64,000 nt of DNA from Streptomyces sp. Isolate_45 (GTDB taxonomy: Bacteria > Actinomycetota > Actinomycetes > Streptomycetales > Streptomycetaceae), in NCBI RefSeq assembly GCF_024721315.2, contig NZ_JANFAK020000028.1, forward strand, positions 248 through 64,247, in the 5' to 3' direction. A program made the position numbers and the translations under genes. The notes beneath the pieces are model-generated. The model saw nothing but the letters and a program-made list of their open reading frames with translations, did no database searches and had not been told where the DNA came from. Positions 1 through 6,884 of the stretch are shown here, piece by piece (positions within the stretch are counted from its first letter, which is position 1; every line of letters starts with the position of its first letter).

Positions 1-889
1 TGCCGCCGGGCCCGGCCGACGGACCGCCGGAGTCCCGTACTGCGCCGCCCGCCCCGATGACGCGCAGCATCCGGGTGGCCTCCGCCGCGTCCAGCCGCCG
101 GTCCGGGTCCTTCCGTAGCAGCCCCTCCAGGACGGGCTCCAGGGGTCCGGCCCGGCGGGGCGGCGGCAACTCGCCGTCCACCACGGCCTGGAGCGTCGAG
201 AGCGGGGTGTCCTGCCGGAACGGCGAAACGCCCTCCACGGCCGCGTACAGCAGTACCCCGAGCGACCACAGGTCCGACTCCGGCCCCGGGTCGCGGCCGA
301 GGGCGCGTTCGGGAGCCACGAACTCCGGGGAGCCCACGACCTCTCCCGTCATCGTGATCGCCGAGGAGCCCTCCAGGCTCGCGATGCCGAAGTCTCCCAG
401 TACCACCCGCCCGTCGTTGGCGAGCAGCACGTTGGCCGGCTTGACGTCCCGGTGCAGCACCCCCGCCCCGTGCGCGGCACGCAGCGCCGCGAGGACCTGC
501 TCGCCGAGGTGCGCCGCCCGCTGCGGGCTCATCGGCCCCTCGGCCTCCAGCACTTCCGCCAGGGACAGCCCGCGCACCAGCTCCATCACGATCCAGGGCC
601 GGCCGTCCTCGGTCGCCACGTCGTAGACCGTGACGACCCCGCGGTGCGAGACCCGGGCCGCCGCCCAGGCCTCCCGCTCCAGGCGCCGGTACATGCGGGC
701 CATCCCCGCCGCGTCCATCCCGGCGGGCGCGCGCACCTCCTTGACGGCGACCTCGCGGCCCAGTACCTCGTCCCGCGCCCGCCACACGATCCCCATGCCA
801 CCACGACCGAGCGGACCGAGCAGCCGGTACCTTCCGGCGACGACACGCGCGGCGTCATCGCTTTCGTTCCCACTCACGCGCACCCCCAT
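1..889 (-). CDS. Ser/Thr protein kinase (Hanks type), 3' end beyond window
   Basis: This is the N-terminal kinase domain of a eukaryotic-type Ser/Thr kinase; the C-terminal part runs off the left edge. Counting from the ATG, the glycine loop GRGGMG is at about 28-33, the ATP-binding Lys (VAVKE) at 50, the catalytic loop HRDVKPAN at 147-154 and DFG at 166-168, followed by the SPEFVAPE activation segment. All catalytic residues are present, so it should be active. The sequence after about residue 280 turns Gly/Ser/Pro-rich, as juxtamembrane linkers do; whether a membrane segment or sensor follows cannot be seen. An in-frame GTG at 877 is an alternative start. Substrate unknown. Confidence 0.93.
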   Translation of the reverse strand, partial: MGVRVSGNESDDAARVVAGRYRLLGPLGRGGMGIVWRARDEVLGREVAVKEVRAPAGMDAAGMARMYRRLEREAWAAARVSHRGVVTVYDVATEDGRPWIVMELVRGLSLAEVLEAEGPMSPQRAAHLGEQVLAALRAAHGAGVLHRDVKPANVLLANDGRVVLGDFGIASLEGSSAITMTGEVVGSPEFVAPERALGRDPGPESDLWSLGVLLYAAVEGVSPFRQDTPLSTLQAVVDGELPPPRRAGPLEPVLEGLLRKDPDRRLDAAEATRMLRVIGAGGAVRDSGGPSAGPGG

Positions 890-1135
890 GCGTCACCGGG
901 CGATCACTCCAAGTTAGCGCAGGACGCGTTCCGCGGCCCCTGTTGTGACAGCACTGTCCGCAAGACTCCCCAAGTGGGCCGATTTGTGCGGAGAGTGACG
1001 GTCGACTCCGGTGAGTAATCGTCAACTACCCGTAAGGACAGGGGTAATTCACACCACCGGGATACCCGAGCGCGACGCGGGGGCGATAGGGTTAACCTGC
1101 CCGGGCCGGGTGCCCTCGTACGGGTGGGGAGAGAC

Positions 1136-1405
1136 ATGGAACAGATAGCAATGCGCAGCAGGCCGCCCCGCGTGCCTGCCATCACCTGCGGCAGCAAGGC
1201 GACAAGCTCGCGCCTCGACCGCCACCTCGCGGTATTGGGCGGCCCCGCCGTCCCGCACCACGAGGCCGCCGAGGCGACCCTGCTGATGCGTGAGCTCACG
1301 TCCCGCGACCACACGCACGTCCAGCGGAGCCGGAGCGCGCGCGTCGCGCTCTTCGCCCCGCTGCGCAGGCTGCGGCGCACGCTCTTCGGCAGCCGCCGCT
1401 CGTAA
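1136..1405 (+). CDS. Small basic conserved Streptomyces protein, function unknown
   Basis: An 89-residue Arg-rich protein (MEQIAMRSRPPR...) with no membrane segment or recognisable domain. The ATG is preceded by GGGGAGAG at about 5 nt, which favours it over the in-frame GTG 12 nt upstream. The C-terminus (RRLRRTLFGSRRS) is strongly basic and could bind nucleic acid or an acidic partner, but that is a guess. It is divergent from the kinase gene and convergent with the CoA-transferase gene. I remember near-identical proteins in other streptomycetes, which supports it being real. Confidence 0.72.
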   Translation: MEQIAMRSRPPRVPAITCGSKATSSRLDRHLAVLGGPAVPHHEAAEATLLMRELTSRDHTHVQRSRSARVALFAPLRRLRRTLFGSRRS

Positions 1406-1453
1406 CTGCCCCGCAGTGCAGCCGGCCGCTCCGGCCGCACCCGGCCCACGTCC

Positions 1454-2746
1454 CTACTCGCCGGCGTCTCCCCGGCCTTCGGCGATCACACCGTCCCGGC
1501 GCAGTCCCGCGATCTGCGCGCCCGTCATCCCCAGGGCGCGCAGCAGGGGCTCGTCGTGCTGGCCGAGCGCGGGCACCGCTCCCATCCGCGGTGCCGCGCC
1601 CCCCGGCAGCCCGATCGGCGGCAGCAGCGCCCGCAGCGGGCCCACCGGGGAGTCCACCTCCCGCCAGCGGTCACGCGCCGCCAACTGCGGATGCCCGGCC
1701 AGTTGCGCCACCGAGTTCAGTCGCGCGCAGGCGATCCCCGCCGCCTCCAACCGTCGGACCGCCTCGTCCGCCCCCAGCAGCGCCAGCGCTCCGGCCACCA
1801 CCGCGTCGGTCCGCCCGCGACCCCGGGTGCGTGCCGCGTTCGTCGCGAACGCCGGGTCCTCGGCCAGGTCCGGCCGTTCCAGTACCTGCCGCGCCAGTCG
1901 CCGCCACTCCCGGTCGTTCTGCACCGACAGGAGCACCCGGTCCCCGTCCGCCGTCGCGTAGGCGTCGTACGGCGCGATCACGGCGTGCGCGAGGCCCGTT
2001 CGCGCGGGCTGTTCCCCGCCGTGCATCGTGTGGTGCAGCGGATGGCCCATCCATTCGGCGAGCGAGTCCAGCATCGAGACCTCGACGGGGCCGCCGCGCC
2101 CGGTGATCCCGCGGCGCACCAGCGCGGCGAGGACGCCCGAGAAGGCGTACATGGCCGCCGCGATGTCCGCGGCCGGAATCCCCGCCTTCACCGGTTCGTC
2201 GGGGGTGCCGGTCACCGACACCAGGCCCGCCTCGCACTGCACGAGCATGTCGTAGGCCCGCTTGTGGGCGTACGGGCCCCGCGGGCCGTAGCCCGAGACG
2301 TCCACGGCGATCAGCCGCGGGTAGCGGGCGCACAGCGTGGCCGCGTCGAGCCCGAGCCGGGCGGCGGCCCCCTGCGCGAGGTTCTGGACGAAGACGTCGG
2401 CCCCGTCGAGCAGCCGGTGCAGCACCTCCAGGCCGCGCGGGTCCTTCAGGTCGAGCGTCAGGGACTCCTTGCCGCGGTTCGCCCAGACGAAGTGCGAGGC
2501 CAGCCCGTGGGCGGCGGTGTCGTAGGCGCGGGCGAAGTCCCCGCCGTCGGGACGCTCGACCTTGATCACGCGAGCGCCGAGGTCGGCGAGCTGGCGGGTG
2601 GCGAACGGCGCCGAGACGGCCTGCTCGACGGCGACGACGGTGAGGCCGGCGAGGGGGAGCGGCTCGGGGAGCGGCTCCGGGTGCGCGTCGGTCCGGGGCT
2701 GGGGCAGGGGTTCGTGGCCGGGCCGGGGGTGTGAGTCGGTGTCCAT
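1454..2746 (-). CDS. CaiB/BaiF family (class III) CoA-transferase
   Basis: About 430 residues, the usual family length. The start of the fold is clear: PLAGLTVVAVEQAVSAPFAT, then RQLADLGARVIKVERPDGGDFAR and the GKESLTLDLKD segment. The class III catalytic Asp is expected in the DMLVQCEAGL region. The enzyme moves CoA between organic acids and acyl-CoAs through an aspartyl-CoA thioester; the substrate cannot be deduced. The ATG chosen (MDTDSHPRP) follows a purine-rich AGGGA stretch; an upstream in-frame extension looks like low-complexity translation. The first 30 residues are Pro/Glu-rich and probably disordered. It sits alone, fed by the intergenic region that carries a 33-bp repeat. Confidence 0.88.
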   Translation of the reverse strand: MDTDSHPRPGHEPLPQPRTDAHPEPLPEPLPLAGLTVVAVEQAVSAPFATRQLADLGARVIKVERPDGGDFARAYDTAAHGLASHFVWANRGKESLTLDLKDPRGLEVLHRLLDGADVFVQNLAQGAAARLGLDAATLCARYPRLIAVDVSGYGPRGPYAHKRAYDMLVQCEAGLVSVTGTPDEPVKAGIPAADIAAAMYAFSGVLAALVRRGITGRGGPVEVSMLDSLAEWMGHPLHHTMHGGEQPARTGLAHAVIAPYDAYATADGDRVLLSVQNDREWRRLARQVLERPDLAEDPAFATNAARTRGRGRTDAVVAGALALLGADEAVRRLEAAGIACARLNSVAQLAGHPQLAARDRWREVDSPVGPLRALLPPIGLPGGAAPRMGAVPALGQHDEPLLRALGMTGAQIAGLRRDGVIAEGRGDAGE

Positions 2747-2821
2747 GACACCGATCCCTATCCCGGGACGCCCCGACCTGTCACCAGGGAGGGGCCGGAG
2801 CCCGCGCGGTTCGCCCCCGTT

Positions 2822-2906
2822 CGCACCCGTACGCGTACGGAACAGCACCCGGATCGCACCCGTACGCGTGCGGGACGCAACCCGGAGCGCACCCGTACGA
2901 GTACGG
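2822..2906. repeat. Three copies of a 33-bp tandem repeat upstream of the CoA-transferase gene
   Basis: The core CGCACCCGTACGCGTACGG begins at 2822, 2855 and 2888, an exact 33-bp period. In copy 1 the core contains the perfect 14-bp palindrome CCGTACGCGTACGG; copies 2 and 3 each carry one change. The array lies about 75-160 bp upstream of the CoA-transferase start and after the stop of the next gene. A period near three helical turns puts the palindromes on one DNA face, as in a multi-site operator. It could also be a simple duplication. Confidence 0.7.
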
Positions 2907-2914
2907 GACGGGAT

Positions 2915-4081
2915 TCAGAGCAGCGCGAACTGGCCGCCCGGGCCCTCCTCCTGGTGGTCCAGCACGGAGGCGGGCCGCCGGGCGGAGCGCGGCGGCGGCA
3001 ACACCCCGCCCGCCACGAGTTCCGCGGTCGGCAACAGTGGTCCCGGGGCGAACGCGGCCCGCTCCGGGGCCAGCTCGGCGAGCAGCGCGAGGGTCGTCAC
3101 CAGCGCGAGCAGCTCCGAGGTCCAGGCCTGCGGCCACCCGGCGGGGCCCAGCGCGTCCAGCCCGTCCGCGTCCGCCGCCCGGTGCGCGCACCGGGCGGCG
3201 AACCACGCCTCCAGTACGCGGACCCCCTGGGCCTCGTACTCCCACGCCGCCGCCGGCACGGGGGAGACGACGCCGTCCCCGAGGGTCAGCGTCTGCGACT
3301 CCGGGTCGTACCCGAGGCCGTCCGGCCATCCCGTGACCGCCGCCCGGACGTACGGCCGCCGTCCGCCGGGCAGCCTCGGCGGCTCCCCGCCCCGCGCCCC
3401 GCGCAACTGGACGGACAACAGCCGGTGCCCCAGCTCCAGCCCGGCCCGCCAGCGCTCCGGATCGGCCGCGAGGGGAACCTCGTACCCCCGGGGCCCCGGG
3501 CGGCCCGCGGCGAGGATCCAGCACAGTACGTCCTCCGGGGTGACCCAGCCGCCGTGGTGCTCGCCCAGCAGCGGCAGCAGGCCCGGCGCGAGATTCGGCT
3601 CGGCGCCGCCCGGCCGCCGGTGCAGCGGCCGGATCCGGCCGAGCCTGCCCGCCGGGAGGTGGGCGGTGACCAGTAGCTCCGGGGCCTCCACCGCGAACAG
3701 CTGGTAGCCGTCCCGGACCCGCCACAGCTCCGGCCGCGCCGCGTCGATGAGCCGCTGGTCGGGCAGCAGCCACTGCTCGTCGAAGGGGGCCCGGAGCACC
3801 CGTACGGGTTCGGGGAAGGGGCCGGGCGCGTCGGCGAACCGGGCCGTCGCGGAACGCCGGCCGGGCAGCGCGGCGGCGCCGGAGGTGGTCGTACGGCTCC
3901 GGGACGGGCGGAACAGCCGCTCCCGCTCGGCCCCTTCGGCACCCGTCAGGGCCGTCCAGCGGGCCCGCAACGTGGCCGGATCGGGCGCCGCGACCCAGTC
4001 CCTGCCCAGGCGCAGGCCGCCCACGGCCCAGGGCATCAGATCGTCCAGCAGCGGGTTCGGCGGCGGTGTCTCAGCGCTCAC
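2915..4081 (-). CDS. Stand-alone type ISP restriction/modification specificity-like protein
   Basis: A 388-residue protein starting at GTG (VSAETPPPNPLLDDLMPWAVGGLRLG). The order of motifs (LLDDLMPW, LFRPSRSRTTTSGAAALPG, PVRVLRAPFDEQWLLPDQRLIDAARPELWRV, GRIRPLHRRPGG, PNLAPGLL, RRPASVLDHQEEGPGGQFALL) is what I recall for actinobacterial proteins annotated as type ISP restriction/modification enzymes. There it corresponds to the C-terminal target-recognition part. No methyltransferase NPPY motif and no helicase motifs occur here or next door, so this is an orphan module. It may have a role unrelated to restriction. The start has a weak ribosome-binding site. Confidence 0.68.
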   Translation of the reverse strand: MSAETPPPNPLLDDLMPWAVGGLRLGRDWVAAPDPATLRARWTALTGAEGAERERLFRPSRSRTTTSGAAALPGRRSATARFADAPGPFPEPVRVLRAPFDEQWLLPDQRLIDAARPELWRVRDGYQLFAVEAPELLVTAHLPAGRLGRIRPLHRRPGGAEPNLAPGLLPLLGEHHGGWVTPEDVLCWILAAGRPGPRGYEVPLAADPERWRAGLELGHRLLSVQLRGARGGEPPRLPGGRRPYVRAAVTGWPDGLGYDPESQTLTLGDGVVSPVPAAAWEYEAQGVRVLEAWFAARCAHRAADADGLDALGPAGWPQAWTSELLALVTTLALLAELAPERAAFAPGPLLPTAELVAGGVLPPPRSARRPASVLDHQEEGPGGQFALL

Positions 4082-4196
4082 CCGGCAGATGGTAGCGACG
4101 CCCCGCGGGGCCGGGCCCCGCCCTGGCCGAAGCGTTACGCTCCTTATGGGGGTACATGTGGCATGTGTGCACATCCGTACCGACGGAGGAGCGGCC

Positions 4197-4361
4197 ATGA
4201 GCCAGTACGACGAGTACTCGACGCCCTCGCAGGCCGAGGGTGAGCGCCTCGACGAGGACATGGACGAGACCCAGCGCAAGCAGCGCCACCCGCAGACCAT
4301 GCGCACCACCCCCTCCCAGGCCGAGGGCGAGCGCACGGCGGACGACGACGACCGGAGGTGA
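4197..4361 (+). CDS. 54-residue acidic protein with duplicated TPSQAEGER motif
   Basis: A GGAGGA ribosome-binding site ends 6 nt before the ATG, one of the best in the window, so this short gene is almost certainly translated. The protein is very hydrophilic, with no predicted fold and an Asp-rich tail. TPSQAEGER appears at residues 9-17 and again at 38-46, which suggests an internal duplication around a functional linear motif. It is divergent from the ISP-like gene. I know of no assigned function. Confidence 0.78.
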   Translation: MSQYDEYSTPSQAEGERLDEDMDETQRKQRHPQTMRTTPSQAEGERTADDDDRR

Positions 4362-4416
4362 CGGCGGGCGCGGCGTGGACGGCGTGGGCAGCGGGGTTCG
4401 GGGCGCGGGTCGGGTC

Positions 4417-4464
4417 GGGGCTCCGGGTCGACTCGCGTGCGGGGCTCCGGGCCGACCCGCGGCC
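4417..4464. repeat. Two 24-bp imperfect direct repeats
   Basis: GGGGCTCCGGGYCGACYCG is repeated back to back in the GC-rich spacer between the small acidic protein gene and the convergent GntR gene. A shortened third copy (GGGGCTGCGGCC) follows. No function is visible. Confidence 0.5.
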
Positions 4465-4502
4465 GGGGCTGCGGCCGGTCGGGGCGTGCCTCGGGCCGAG
4501 GC

Positions 4503-5252
4503 TCAGGGCGCGTCGACCGTGACCGTGAAGGAGAACCGGTCGCCCCGGTACCGGATGCGGGCCACGTCGGCCACCCGACCGTCCTGGTCGTAGGTCACGC
4601 CCGTGTAGTGCAGGATCGGGCTCAGCAGCGGCACACCGAGCAGCTCGGCCGTCACCGGGTCCGCCAGTCGTGCCTCGACCGTGTCCGTGATCCGGCTGAT
4701 CCGCACACCGACCACGTCGCGCAGCACCTTCGTCATCGGCCACCGCGCCAGGTCGGCCAGGTCCACCCCTTCGGCGAGGTCCGGGCGCACCGCGTTCTCC
4801 GCCCAGTTCGACGGCTCGTCGCTCTCGCCGTCGTAACGGAGCCTGCGGTACGTGACCACCTCCGGCGTGTCCGGAAAGTGTTCCAGCAGCTCCCCGGACA
4901 CCGGGGTGCGCTCGTGGCCGAGGATCGTCGTCCGCTCGCCCGACTGCTGCGCCACGATCGCGTCCACCGAGCCCAGCAGTCGTACCGGGGCGCCCCGCCG
5001 CGCACCCGGCTCGATGAACGTGCCGCGCCGACGGTGCCGGCTGATCAGGCCCTCGCCCTCCAGCTCCTTGAGCGCCTGGCGCATCGTCAGGACGCTCACC
5101 CCGTAGTGCTCGGCGAGCTGTTCCTCGGTCGGCAGCCGCAGCGAGGCGTCCGGGGTGCGGCCGAGTATCGAGGCGCGCAGGGACTGCGACACCTGATACC
5201 AGAGCGGCAGCTTCCGGTTCAGTACGAGCGAGTCGGGGGCGAAGGCGGTCAC
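4503..5252 (-). CDS. GntR family (HutC/UTRA) transcriptional regulator
   Basis: About 249 residues. The N-terminal winged helix shows PLWYQVSQSLRASIL, LPTEEQLAEHYGVSVLTMRQ and LEGEGLISRHRRRGTFI. The C-terminal UTRA ligand-binding domain ends RIRYRGDRFSFTVTVD. A GTG start is preferred because GGAGAA lies about 7 nt upstream; an ATG 33 nt further up (MTSSQPYGEPP) is possible. It lies directly downstream of hmgA on the same strand, 160 bp away, so it may sense an aromatic or organic-acid metabolite and act on that region. This is position-based inference only. Confidence 0.9.
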   Translation of the reverse strand: MTAFAPDSLVLNRKLPLWYQVSQSLRASILGRTPDASLRLPTEEQLAEHYGVSVLTMRQALKELEGEGLISRHRRRGTFIEPGARRGAPVRLLGSVDAIVAQQSGERTTILGHERTPVSGELLEHFPDTPEVVTYRRLRYDGESDEPSNWAENAVRPDLAEGVDLADLARWPMTKVLRDVVGVRISRITDTVEARLADPVTAELLGVPLLSPILHYTGVTYDQDGRVADVARIRYRGDRFSFTVTVDAP

Positions 5253-5412
5253 GGGTGGTTCTCCGTACGGCTGGCTGGACGTCATGCGGTGCGGCGGGCG
5301 CGCGGGCGGGATTGCCGGCGGGAGTGCGGGCGGGAGCGCGGGCGGTGGTGGCGGACCGGGCCCGTGCCCGGTGTCGCCCCGCCGCCCACGCTCCCGCCCA
5401 CGCATGCGCATG

Positions 5413-6735
5413 TTAGGCGCGGAAGTGGCGTTCGAGACCCTGCCACACGTCGTCGTACGCGCGCTGGAGGTGGTCCGCGTCGGCCGCCTGCGGGGTGGCG
5501 GTGATCGGCCAGCGGGTCTCGAACATGAAGGCGAGGCCGTCGTCGATCTTCTGCGGCTTCAGTTCGGCGGCGCTCGCCTTGTCGAAGGTCTCCCGGTCCG
5601 GGCCGTGCGCCGACATCATGTTGTGCAGCGAGCCGCCGCCGGGGACGAAGCCCTCGGCCTTCGCGTCGTACGCGCCCTCGATCAGGCCCATGTACTCGCT
5701 CATCACGTTCCGGTGGAAGTACGGGGGACGGAACGTGTCCTCGCCGACCAGCCAGCGCGGCGCGAACACCACGAAGTCCACGCCCGCGAGCCCGGGGGTG
5801 TCGGAGGGCGAGGTCAGCACGGTGAAGATCGACGGGTCCGGGTGGTCGTAGCTGATCGACCCGATGACGTTGAAGCGCCGCAGGTCGTACACGTACGGGA
5901 CGTGCGTGCCGTGCCAGGCGACCACGTCGAGCGGGGAGTGGTCGTACGTCGCCGACCAGAGGTTGCCGCAGAACTTGTTGACCACCTGGGTCGGGCGCTC
6001 GCTGTCCTCGTACGCCGCCACCGGGGCCCGGAAGTCGCGGGCGGCGGCGAGGCCGTTGGCGCCGATCGGGCCAAGGTCGGGCAGCTCGAAGGGGCGGCCG
6101 TAGTTCTCGCACACGTACCCACGGGCGGGCGCGCCCTCGGAGTCCAGCGGCTCGACGCGGAACCGGACCCCGCGCGGGATCAGGGCCACCTCGCCGGGGC
6201 CGGCGCTCAGCAGGCCGAACTCGGTGCGCAGCAGCAGGCCGCCGCGCTCGGGGACGATCAGCAGCTCACCGTCCGAGCTGCTGAACACCCGGTCCGTCAT
6301 CGGGGCGTTGGTGGCGTAGAGGTGGATGGCCATGCCGCTGCGCTGTGCGGCGTCGCCGTTGCCGCCCAGGGTCCACAGACCGGCCAGGAAGTCGGTGCCG
6401 GCCGCCGGGTCGGGCAGCGGGTTCCAGCGCAGCCGGTTGGGGTCGGGGACCGCCTCGGTGAAGGGCGCCGTGCGCAGCGCGCCGTTGTCGACGCGGACGA
6501 AGGCCGGGTGCGCGGCCGACGGGCGGATCCGGTAGAGCCACGAGCGACGGTTGTCGGCGCGCGGCTCGGTGAAGGCGCTGCCGCTGAGCTGCTCGGCGTA
6601 GAGGCCGAGGGGGGCGCGCTGGGGCGAGTTCCGGCCGTGCGGGAGAGCGCCGGGCACGGCCTCCGAGCTGTGCTCGTTTCCGAAGCCGGTGAGGTATTCC
6701 AGCGCCTCCGCCGTCTTCCTGGCCTGCTCACTCAT
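5413..6735 (-). CDS. hmgA: Homogentisate 1,2-dioxygenase
   Basis: A 440-residue enzyme of normal length that opens the ring of homogentisate to maleylacetoacetate in tyrosine/phenylalanine breakdown. The family signature [19 protein letters not shown] is near the start. Metal-ligand segments typical of the family are present: [18 protein letters not shown] carries the His and Glu ligands and [11 protein letters not shown] the second His. The ATG follows GGGAGCAGCAG. An upstream in-frame ATG (MTAEPW) is not used, because it would place the start within the -35/-10 promoter region. No other pathway genes (fumarylacetoacetase, maleylacetoacetate isomerase) are adjacent. Confidence 0.97.
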   Translation of the reverse strand: MSEQARKTAEALEYLTGFGNEHSSEAVPGALPHGRNSPQRAPLGLYAEQLSGSAFTEPRADNRRSWLYRIRPSAAHPAFVRVDNGALRTAPFTEAVPDPNRLRWNPLPDPAAGTDFLAGLWTLGGNGDAAQRSGMAIHLYATNAPMTDRVFSSSDGELLIVPERGGLLLRTEFGLLSAGPGEVALIPRGVRFRVEPLDSEGAPARGYVCENYGRPFELPDLGPIGANGLAAARDFRAPVAAYEDSERPTQVVNKFCGNLWSATYDHSPLDVVAWHGTHVPYVYDLRRFNVIGSISYDHPDPSIFTVLTSPSDTPGLAGVDFVVFAPRWLVGEDTFRPPYFHRNVMSEYMGLIEGAYDAKAEGFVPGGGSLHNMMSAHGPDRETFDKASAAELKPQKIDDGLAFMFETRWPITATPQAADADHLQRAYDDVWQGLERHFRA

Positions 6736-6757
6736 CTGCTGCTCCCGCTCCGTCGAA

Positions 6758-6785
6758 GGAATCCTATGCCTGACAGTAGGATTCC
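6758..6785. promoter_or_regulatory. Perfect inverted repeat over the hmgA -10 and start point (operator)
   Basis: GGAATCCTA and TAGGATTCC form perfect 9-bp arms separated by 10 bp. The site covers the -10 box and the predicted transcription start, so a bound dimer would block RNA polymerase. The regulator is not identified; the nearby GntR protein is one candidate. Confidence 0.72.
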
Positions 6786-6801
6786 ACGGCTCCGCCGTCA
6801 A
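6773..6801 (-). promoter_or_regulatory. hmgA promoter, TTGACG-N17-TACTGT
   Basis: On the minus strand, -35 TTGACG (6796-6801) and -10 TACTGT (6773-6778) are separated by exactly 17 bp, a good match to the housekeeping HrdB consensus. Transcription should begin near 6766, giving a leader of about 30 nt that contains the ribosome-binding site. Confidence 0.75.
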
Positions 6802-6871
6802 CGCCCCCTCGACCGAACAGGGGGTCGTACGGATTCCCGCAGAGGGGGATCCGAAAAGATGAACATTGCTC

Positions 6872-6877
6872 TACTCT
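6872..6877 (+). promoter_or_regulatory. -10 box of a probably leaderless transcript (beta-helix gene)
   Basis: TACTCT ends 7 nt before the ATG at 6885 and no Shine-Dalgarno sequence is visible, the classic arrangement for a leaderless mRNA. No convincing -35 is seen. It shares the 149-bp divergent region with hmgA. Confidence 0.5.
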
Positions 6878-6884
6878 CTCGCGC

